This document shows positions 7,875 through 13,481 of a stretch of DNA of 13,481 nt, one piece after another. Made by a program: the position numbers and the translations under genes. Numbering within the stretch: the stretch's first letter is position 1; each line of letters opens with the position of its first letter. The stretch is from Stramenopiles sp. TOSAG23-3 (Eukaryota > Sar), in contig LT642624.1 of NCBI GenBank assembly GCA_900128585.1, positions 1 through 13,481 of the forward strand, given 5' to 3'. Below the pieces are notes generated by a model. That model made no database searches. It was not told the origin of the DNA and saw only the letters and a program-made list of their open reading frames with translations.

Positions 7875-9188
7875 ATGGGTGGGGGTGCGAGCTTGTTCAA
7901 GCGCAAGAAAGTTGCGCCAGCGGCGTACAAGCTGAAGAAAGGGGCGCGGTGGTCCCCTAAAATGTACGCGTCCACAGAAGGAAATGCATCCTTGCCGGTT
8001 GTTACTGAAAATATCCTTCAAGATTGGGAATTAAAAGAGCAGCTGGGGATCGGGTCCACGAGCACAGTGTACAAGTGCGTCTCCAAAGCACAGCCCGACC
8101 TTTCGTGCGCCTGCAAGGTCATTAACAAACGAAAGCTTGGGGTTGGGAAAGCGCGGCAGGAGGCAATGATCAAGCTTGCAAAAAACGAGGTAGATCTGAT
8201 GGCTAGGTTAGACCACGAGTGTATTGTGCGGCTGTTGGGCTCATACGAGACGCAGAAGGATCTGTATGTTGTGACCGAGCTCATGACGGGAGGCGAGCTT
8301 CTTGACGTAATTATGGACGTAGGCGTGTTGAGTGATACGGACGCCCTGAAAGTCGTTCGTCGGATAGGAGCAGGAGTCTTGCACTTGCACAAGATTGGGA
8401 TCATGCATAGAGACATCAAACCGGAAAACATATTATTAAAAACCAAAGAGGATCTAAACAGTGTAAAATTAATAGACTTTGGGCTCTCAAAAGACGCCAG
8501 TACGACGAAGAGCTTCATCGGAACCCAGGGATATTTGGCTCCAGAAATGAGTGTGAACCGTCGGCAGTACACTCCTGCCGTCGATATGTGGGCCTTGGGT
8601 GTCACCATGTACGCCGTGATGACTGGCCACCTACCATTCGACGACGACCAAGAGGCAGAAAATCAAAAGACAGGGAAGATCCAAGCGTCGTTCCCTAGTG
8701 ATATGTGGGCTGGAAGAGATCCTCGGGCCATTGATTGCATAAAAAAGCTGCTTCTCTTGGACCCAAAGAAGAGACTGAGTGCGGAACAGCTGTGCAACCA
8801 CCAATGGCTGTTGAGGGGGCTTGTTGTGGACGAAGGAAAGGAAGATTCTGCTCGCCAAGTCCGTTCGATGACCTTCACAGCGGCCCCAGAAGACCCTGCC
8901 ATAAAGGAAATGTTGAAAAACACACAAGTCTCTGGGAGCAATACCTCCACCCCTCCCAACGCTGCCAAACCAAATAGCCCCTACGTAGTCTCCACGGAGC
9001 AGCCAACAGCAACAGCAGTGGCAACAGCGACCCCCGCGAAAACTGAAACGCCCGGCACCACCGCCACCAGTCCAGGTACGAATGAGGCGGGCACCCCGAC
9101 GAAAGATGCATCCCCCAGTCCTTCGGGCACATCGCTGACGCCTGCTAGCAACGACGTGCCAGCAACGGCAGCTGCAGTAGTTAGTTGA
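7875..9188 (+). CDS. CAMK-type Ser/Thr protein kinase with myristoylation-type N-terminus
   Basis: A 437-aa kinase. The catalytic domain at ~50-304 is complete: glycine loop GIGSTSTVYK (58-67), ATP-binding K81 (CACKVIN), helix-C E105, catalytic HRDIKPEN (178-185, D180), metal-binding DFG (201-203), activation-loop T217 and APE (222-224). The ending (LSAEQLCNHQWL, 301-312) and overall style place it in the calmodulin-dependent/CDPK-related CAMK group. It has no EF-hands, so it is not a canonical CDPK, and no clear calmodulin-binding helix is seen. Residues ~345-437 are a disordered tail rich in Thr, Ser, Pro and Ala. The N-terminus MGGGASLFKRKK has Gly2, Ser6 and downstream Lys/Arg, matching N-myristoylation substrates, so membrane attachment is predicted. 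The frame is open 63 bases upstream only to a TTG; the ATG at 7875 is the first and yields this motif. Confidence 0.93.
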   Translation: MGGGASLFKRKKVAPAAYKLKKGARWSPKMYASTEGNASLPVVTENILQDWELKEQLGIGSTSTVYKCVSKAQPDLSCACKVINKRKLGVGKARQEAMIKLAKNEVDLMARLDHECIVRLLGSYETQKDLYVVTELMTGGELLDVIMDVGVLSDTDALKVVRRIGAGVLHLHKIGIMHRDIKPENILLKTKEDLNSVKLIDFGLSKDASTTKSFIGTQGYLAPEMSVNRRQYTPAVDMWALGVTMYAVMTGHLPFDDDQEAENQKTGKIQASFPSDMWAGRDPRAIDCIKKLLLLDPKKRLSAEQLCNHQWLLRGLVVDEGKEDSARQVRSMTFTAAPEDPAIKEMLKNTQVSGSNTSTPPNAAKPNSPYVVSTEQPTATAVATATPAKTETPGTTATSPGTNEAGTPTKDASPSPSGTSLTPASNDVPATAAAVVS

Positions 9189-9874
9189 GTGACAAGTGAC
9201 AATGGTTAGGCGTTAGTTAAATTATATTATAGTCCTCTATCGGTACGGTACTTTGACGACAACAACAAAAACACCAATCAAATGATGGAACATTCCAGTA
9301 GTAGTATAAAAAGTAAAATAAGTACGTATAAGATATATACAAAAGAAAGCAAACATCCTCATTAAACATCAATTTACATGTTACAGGCACATAGCAAAGA
9401 AAACGACGAAGTCGAAGTAAAAATAACGTCCTCTCCTATTGTATTCATATAATATCATGACATTACATTATATTTATAGTAATTATTTTCATTCTCCTAT
9501 TTAAATTCATTGAAGAAGAAGAACGAAATCTGTTATTTTTTTATTATAATTTTTTATTTTTTAAATTATTATTATTTTTATTTTAATAATACATAGAAAT
9601 AGGCTCGTCGGTTTGAGGAGAAGAAGAAGAAGAAAAAGAAAAAAAAAGTGTAGAAACTGTTAATTGTTTGTAATATTGAGTTTGAGTTTCTTGTAATTAC
9701 AAGAATGATCATTGAATGAGATGAGAAACACATGTGCGTGTTTTGTATTTTTTTCATGAAACAGTGAACGAATACAAACATAGATTTTGGGGTATACTTT
9801 GCCCCCGGGATTTCTTTTTTGTGCGTTGCGTGTGGGAGCGTCCGTAGTGCGACTCCCTCTATAGTGCGCCGACC
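9189..9874. other. AT-rich spacer between kinase and ankyrin genes
   Basis: 686 bases holding the kinase 3' UTR and the ankyrin-gene promoter. It includes CGGTACGGTAC at 9241-9251, a block of nearly pure A/T at ~9533-9597, a purine tract at ~9616-9648 and, close to the next start, GC-richer leader sequence with a potential hairpin at 9834-9857. Minus-strand frames here start mostly outside recognisable coding sequence and were not accepted as genes. Confidence 0.55.
9834..9857 (+). promoter_or_regulatory. Potential stem-loop in the leader of the ankyrin gene
   Basis: GGGAGCG (9834-9840) can pair with CGACTCCC (9850-9857), giving seven base pairs with one bulged A and a nine-base loop. It ends 17 bases before the start codon. 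If transcribed, it would sit where it could slow ribosome scanning. Function is inference; the pairing is read directly from the sequence. Confidence 0.35.
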
Positions 9875-11233
9875 ATGGCAAGTGCAGCCGACGCCTACTC
9901 GGAGCGCCCTGCGTCCCGGCCTGGAAGGAGCGAACATTTGAACATTTTGCAGCAGTTTGCGTCTGCGTACGGTGCCAAGCCGACGACGTCGACGCTGAGC
10001 AGTAGTAGCTCATCGCTGCCGGTGGAATATGCGGCGAAAACGGCCGATGAGGAAGACATCCAAGAAGAGCGTTACTCCGTCTACGACGACGACGAGAGCT
10101 GGCCTAGAAAGTTAAGCACGGAGGAATGGGGAAGTGCTGGTGAACTGTTTGAAGCCGTAGAGGTGGGAGATGTTACGAAAACAGAAGATATACTGAAATC
10201 GTTCCCGTCGCTTGCCAACGTCATCCGTTTGTCTCAGGGTTCCGATTTCCCCCTGTATTTGGCCGCGGGGATGGGGGACCTGGCAATGGTGCAACTGTTA
10301 GTAGCGCACTGCTGTAGCGTTCACGCTCGGACCGTCCACGGCCACACCGCGCTGCACGCGGCGGCTTTGTTTGGCCACCCAAACATCGTTCAGTACTTAT
10401 TAGGTTGTGGGCTGGAGGTCAATGCGGTAAACACAGAAGGATTTCCGTTGATCGAGGAAGTATTGGAAGATATTGAATACGATTTGGACGAGTCGGAGGG
10501 CGGACAGAACATGTCCGACCCGCAACTGCTCGAGTGCACTGCCATAGTTCTTTTAGAGAATGGAGCGCACCTCGCCGACCCTGAAATTTATGCTGACAAG
10601 TTTTGTGATGAATATAAAGATGTCGCAGATCCGAGGCTCCAAAAGCTGCTTCTAAAGCAACTGAACCGATTCATGGAAGAAGAGGAAGCACTCGCGAAGC
10701 TCGCGGATGAGCGCGTAGACGAAACGGCCATGCGCCCGAACTCCGATGCCAGTGGTGCTGACGAAGCCAACGATTCCTCTGCCGACGACGTTGCCGAAGG
10801 GAAAACGAAAGAACCCGAGATAGCCGGCAATAAGTTTTCTACCCCTGTCAAAAAGACATCGCCCGTTCGTGGGAAAACGACACGCCTTAGGCGTCGAAAA
10901 TACTCGCAGTCTGCACAGAAAAACGAAGAAGGGAAAGTGTCCCCTATGGCATCGCCAGCAACGACGAAAGCGATTGCCCCGACGCCCCCCGCTCGAAAAA
11001 GCACTTCGAAAAAGGGACCCTCTCGCCCAACGCCAAAGGGTACTCCTGGGTCTTCCAGGACCCCCGTTGCAAGAAAAATCACACCCCCTTCTGCCTCCAA
11101 AAGTAGCAAAAAAAACGGTTCCAGACGCGAGGAACCAGGAGACGATGAGCTTGAAATAAGCTGGGGAGACCAGTTGGCCGAGCACGACAAAGGCTCAAAA
11201 TCTTCCTCGAAAGTAAAGCTTCCACAAATTTGA
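9875..11233 (+). CDS. Ankyrin-repeat protein with basic S/T-P-rich tail
   Basis: A 452-aa protein. Residues 1-80 are Ser/Ala/acidic and probably disordered. Ankyrin repeats span ~85-235: a degenerate first unit (AGELFEAVEVGDV), a second at ~124-155 (FPLYLAAGMGDLAMVQLLV), a canonical third at ~156-188 (HGHTALHAAALFGH, then PNIVQYLLGCGLEVNA), and a fourth carrying an acidic insertion (IEYDLDESEGG) before AIVLLENGAHLADP. A helical charged segment follows (~250-285). Residues ~320-415 are basic and rich in SP/TP sites, with RLRRRKYS (338-345) resembling a nuclear localisation signal. Such SP/TP density suggests control by proline-directed kinases. The extreme C-terminus has an acidic patch and ELEISWGDQL. 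Ankyrin repeats bind partner proteins; the partner is unknown. Start is the ATG at 9875 in a purine-poor but acceptable context (CGACC before ATGG). No close named family was recognised. Confidence 0.88.
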   Translation: MASAADAYSERPASRPGRSEHLNILQQFASAYGAKPTTSTLSSSSSSLPVEYAAKTADEEDIQEERYSVYDDDESWPRKLSTEEWGSAGELFEAVEVGDVTKTEDILKSFPSLANVIRLSQGSDFPLYLAAGMGDLAMVQLLVAHCCSVHARTVHGHTALHAAALFGHPNIVQYLLGCGLEVNAVNTEGFPLIEEVLEDIEYDLDESEGGQNMSDPQLLECTAIVLLENGAHLADPEIYADKFCDEYKDVADPRLQKLLLKQLNRFMEEEEALAKLADERVDETAMRPNSDASGADEANDSSADDVAEGKTKEPEIAGNKFSTPVKKTSPVRGKTTRLRRRKYSQSAQKNEEGKVSPMASPATTKAIAPTPPARKSTSKKGPSRPTPKGTPGSSRTPVARKITPPSASKSSKKNGSRREEPGDDELEISWGDQLAEHDKGSKSSSKVKLPQI

Positions 11234-11254
11234 AATTGCCCTGTATAGGAAACT

Positions 11255-11280
11255 CCACCTTGCGGTAAAACGCGGGGTGG
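11255..11280 (+). promoter_or_regulatory. 3' UTR stem-loop of the ankyrin gene
   Basis: CCACCTTGCG (11255-11264) pairs over its full ten bases with CGCGGGGTGG (11271-11280), with two G-U wobbles and a six-base loop, GTAAAA. It begins 21 bases after the stop codon and stands out in an AT-rich spacer. The wobbles on one strand mean the fold is better as plus-strand RNA than as the reverse. It could affect mRNA stability or 3' end formation; that is inference. Confidence 0.55.
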
Positions 11281-11871
11281 TATGCTGTTGTGAGAAGCAG
11301 TGCAAGGTCGTGTATTGGCTTCATGGTCAGTCGTGAGACATGTTCGTGCTTTGTTAAATGGATTTCAAAGGTATAAGTTACTAATTATGTGAGTGTTTAG
11401 AATTTCTTGTTTTTTAAAATGAAAAAATAATTATTATTGAATTGTAATATTATATTAATACTATGGGGACCTGAGTATAATAGTAAAGTATATTTTATAT
11501 TTTATATAATAAAGAGACAGAAGAAGGGACTAATTTTAAGGAAATAATATTATTTAATATTATAGAATTTTACGAAGGAAGGTACGCTATATAAATAGTT
11601 CTTCTATCTGATTATTTTTTTTATTTTTTTTATTTTTTGCGCAGCACATGAAAAGATGGTGGTGGTGGCGCTGAAATGATTTTTCTTGAATGTATCCCCG
11701 GTACCGTACCTGTACATATACTCGTATACAATGAATTCACATGTATTAATTTGTTTGTGAGAAATGTGAACTAAAGCTAGTCTTCTTTTGAAAAATAATC
11801 AACCGATCCTCAAAACAATAACACGTTTTTGTCCAAACCCAGAACCCCATTCTATCTACCACTACCCAACA
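11281..11871. other. AT-rich spacer before the aldolase gene
   Basis: Holds the rest of the ankyrin 3' UTR and the aldolase promoter. An AATAAA occurs at 11508-11513. A long T-rich run (11613-11638) ends in GCGCAG at 11644, resembling a 3' splice site. The motif GTACCGTACC lies at 11701-11710. Two minimal upstream frames occur, at 11731 (nine codons) and 11764 (ATG directly followed by TGA). No gene was recognised. Confidence 0.5.
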
Positions 11872-12909
11872 ATGTTGTCGCTTACAAATGTTAGGCTGAC
11901 CCTCCTCGCTATTGTCGCGGTCGTTTGTGTGCTGCAGTCGGCGGCCGCAACGGAGCCTCTTCGGGTGCACGGGCTCGTGGCTGCAACGTTTACCCCTTTC
12001 ACGGAGTCTATGGCAATTAATCCTAATGCTGTTGAAAAGCAGGCTGCGTGGCTCAATAAGACAGGGGTAAAATACGTATTTGTGTCTGGAACCACTGGAG
12101 AAAGTGTAAAGCTTACACTGAACGAACGACTGTCTCAGGCAAAGCTTTGGGTTGAACTGGCGAAAAAGTATGGGATGACAACCATCATTCACGTTGGAGC
12201 GGAATGTCTGGAAGATGCAAAAACGATGGCTTCAAATGCACAAAGCATTGGCGCAGATGCCGTTGGCGCGATGCCACCGTCGTTCTTCAAGCCCGCATCA
12301 GTGGAAGCGCTTGCGGCACACATGAGTGCAATAGCACTGTCTGCCCCAAAGCTACCATTCTACTACTATCACATTCCGTCGATGGATGGGGTCGTATTCC
12401 CTATGTACGATTTTGTCCAAGCAATGGAGAAAACAGAGACCTCCAATTTTGCAGGGATCAAGTACACGGGGCTCTATCAGTACCCAGGCTTCATGGACGC
12501 AGCCCGCATCTTGGCGTACAAAGGCGGGAGATACGAAGTGCTGAGCGGCCGCGATGAAATGATGCTGGAGGCACTGGCTGCAGGAATTAAGGGTTTCGTT
12601 GGGTCGCAGTTTAACTTTGTGGGCGACTTGTACAACAAAATTCGCCACGCGTTTGAAGCCATGGATCTCGACACGGCGCGCAATTTGCAGCTCATTGCCA
12701 TTAACTTGCTTGAAATCGAAAAATCCGCACCCCCAACTGCAAATGCAGTAAAGTACGTCATGGGGAAAGCCGTGGAGGACATTGGACCGGCCAGATTGCC
12801 AAACCTTCCCCTCTCTGCCGAAACCAAGGCCTCCATTGACTCCTCGTTCGCCTCTTGGTGCAATGACTTGTCCACCGCGGATCGGCCACAACTCTGCCGA
12901 AATGCATAA
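11872..12909 (+). CDS. N-acetylneuraminate lyase-type aldolase with signal peptide
   Basis: A 345-aa member of the DHDPS/NAL class I aldolase family. It most resembles N-acetylneuraminate lyase, which cleaves sialic acid to N-acetylmannosamine and pyruvate. Visible family residues: GTTGES (73-78, pyruvate carboxylate binding), Y166 in FYYYHIP (catalytic Tyr), Schiff-base K197 in FAGIKYTG, GRDE (226-229) and GSQFN (244-248), all at the usual spacing. Residues 1-26 form a signal peptide (VRLTLLAIVAVVCVLQSAAA), leaving a mature chain of ~319 aa, the normal length of cytosolic eukaryotic sialate lyases. A glycosylation sequon lies at N62-K-T, and C330/C342 near the end could pair if the enzyme is secreted. 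The ATG at 11872 is the first in frame; upstream extension reaches only a TTG. Exact substrate within the family (sialic acid versus another 2-keto acid) is uncertain. Confidence 0.9.
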   Translation: MLSLTNVRLTLLAIVAVVCVLQSAAATEPLRVHGLVAATFTPFTESMAINPNAVEKQAAWLNKTGVKYVFVSGTTGESVKLTLNERLSQAKLWVELAKKYGMTTIIHVGAECLEDAKTMASNAQSIGADAVGAMPPSFFKPASVEALAAHMSAIALSAPKLPFYYYHIPSMDGVVFPMYDFVQAMEKTETSNFAGIKYTGLYQYPGFMDAARILAYKGGRYEVLSGRDEMMLEALAAGIKGFVGSQFNFVGDLYNKIRHAFEAMDLDTARNLQLIAINLLEIEKSAPPTANAVKYVMGKAVEDIGPARLPNLPLSAETKASIDSSFASWCNDLSTADRPQLCRNA

Positions 12910-13344
12910 ACGGTTCACAAATGCTAAACAATTATTCTTAAGAAGCTGAGTTATACTTTTTCGATTGATGCTGTAAGGATTCTTAAAGCTTATTTAATAA
13001 GGTATGATACTAAGTTTTAAAAAAAAAAAACTAATGAATGTTACTAAGTTTTAATATTTATGATAAACAAATTTTATATCTTAGAGTATGTTTTAATAAG
13101 TCAAAAATTAGAAAAGAAAAAAGAAGGTAAAACCGTTCAAGAACCCAACCTCCTCCTTGTTCCAGAATAAGACTTCTGGTATACATCATTCAAACTATCA
13201 TAAAATTGTTTGAGACAGCGGCTATTATTGTTTTGTAGATGCCTGATAAAACAAAAACTAAAATTATATGACTGAGACAGACAACGAGCACCTCTAAAAC
13301 AATTAAGCCGCTGCTTGGGAAATCGTACGAGGATTGAGTCACCT
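12910..13344. other. AT-rich 3' spacer after the aldolase gene
   Basis: Contains the aldolase 3' UTR and unassigned DNA, including A and T runs near 13018-13030. From about 13130 base composition becomes more balanced, without a recognisable gene. An imperfect inverted repeat lies at 13216-13313, and TGAGACAG occurs twice, at 13211 and 13273. Confidence 0.5.
13216..13313. repeat. Imperfect inverted repeat
   Basis: The left arm 13216-13238 (CAGCGGCT then ATTATTGTTTTGTAG) matches the reverse complement of the right arm 13294-13313 (CTAAAACAATTA then AGCCGCTG), apart from a few inserted or changed bases. The GC-rich outer eight bases match perfectly; the loop is 55 bases. It could be a structured RNA, a remnant element end, or chance in AT-rich DNA. 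Confidence 0.4.
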
Positions 13345-13446
13345 ATGAGTGAGATATCGGATGAGGAAGTTGATTACGGTTCATTTGACAGCATTGCTAA
13401 TACAGCTACCGATTCGGATCGTGCATGGAGTCCATCTATCGATTAG
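13345..13446 (+). CDS. Possible short acidic reading frame (33 aa), uncertain
   Basis: ATG-started frame encoding a 33-residue acidic peptide (MSEISDEEVDYGS..., ending AWSPSID). The frame is open upstream without ATG back to a stop at 13273-13275. After its TAG comes an immediate TAA, and then codons again read polar and charged to the window end. Acidic S/D/E-rich stretches with an SDxxWSP-like motif occur at the N-termini of some transposase and retroelement proteins, so this may be the start of a broken element or the first exon of a gene beyond the window. It may equally be noise. Confidence 0.22.
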   Translation: MSEISDEEVDYGSFDSIANTATDSDRAWSPSID

Positions 13447-13481
13447 TAAAACCACAAGAGCAAAGATAAGTTCGAAATTTA

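Noticed and set aside
9578-10013. Overlapping minus-strand frames of 119 and 117 aa upstream of the ankyrin gene
   Set aside because: They combine shadow of the ankyrin N-terminus with translated AT/purine-rich spacer; no conserved motif.
10588-11190. 200-aa minus-strand frame across the ankyrin gene
   Set aside because: Shadow frame; Ser/Phe-rich composition mirrors the sense S/T/K-rich tail.
11788-11871. 28-residue extension of the aldolase
   Set aside because: Begins at TTG and would bury a clear signal peptide.
1-13481. tRNA, rRNA, CRISPR arrays, operons or bacterial-type terminators
   Set aside because: None recognised by eye; gene content and targeting signals are eukaryotic, and T-runs here are AT-rich spacer, not terminators.

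Overview
The window is nuclear DNA from a unicellular eukaryote. Its genes code for an ER glucosidase II beta subunit, a mitochondrial-type HtrA protease, a CAMK-type kinase and an ankyrin protein. The genes lie singly on both strands with no operon-like spacing. Every recognised protein reads as one uninterrupted frame, so the lineage is intron-poor or the stretch happens to be. Coding DNA has balanced GC, whereas the spacers are strongly AT-rich and loaded with GAA/CTT, TTTC and CAA microsatellites. An intron-poor protist, for example a stramenopile such as a labyrinthulomycete, would fit. This is an inference; nothing in the sequence fixes the taxon.

Layout: 1-780 purine microsatellites and AT-rich leader; 781-2259 (+) glucosidase II beta; 2406-3650 (-) HtrA/Omi-like protease, convergent with it; 3651-4410 divergent spacer with a perfect (TTTC)16; 4411-4842 (+) small single-pass orphan; 5112-7058 (-) 648-aa protein with EF-hand-like helical repeats; 7059-7874 divergent spacer; 7875-9188 (+) CAMK-like kinase with an N-myristoylation-type start; 9875-11233 (+) ankyrin-repeat protein with a basic S/T-P-rich tail, whose putative transcript carries a hairpin just before the start and another just after the stop; 11872-12909 (+) N-acetylneuraminate-lyase-type aldolase with a signal peptide; 12910-13481 AT-rich DNA with an imperfect inverted repeat and a short acidic reading frame near the window edge.

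The genes do not form one pathway. Two are predicted to enter the secretory route and act on glycans or sugars: glucosidase II beta and the aldolase. The others are mitochondrial quality control, signalling and scaffold-like proteins.

Start codons: for the protease, the EF-hand-like protein, the kinase and the aldolase, the longest open frame begins at a non-ATG codon (GTG or TTG). I used the first in-frame ATG for each. For three of them this exposes a credible targeting sequence: a mitochondrial presequence, a myristoylation motif and a signal peptide.

I see no clearly undescribed multi-gene system, transposon, tRNA, rRNA or CRISPR array. The points most worth checking are the secretory form of a normally cytosolic sialate lyase, a glucosidase II beta that stops at the last MRH cysteine with no ER-retention tail, the myristoylation-type kinase, the paired hairpins around the ankyrin gene, and the uncharacterised EF-hand-like protein.
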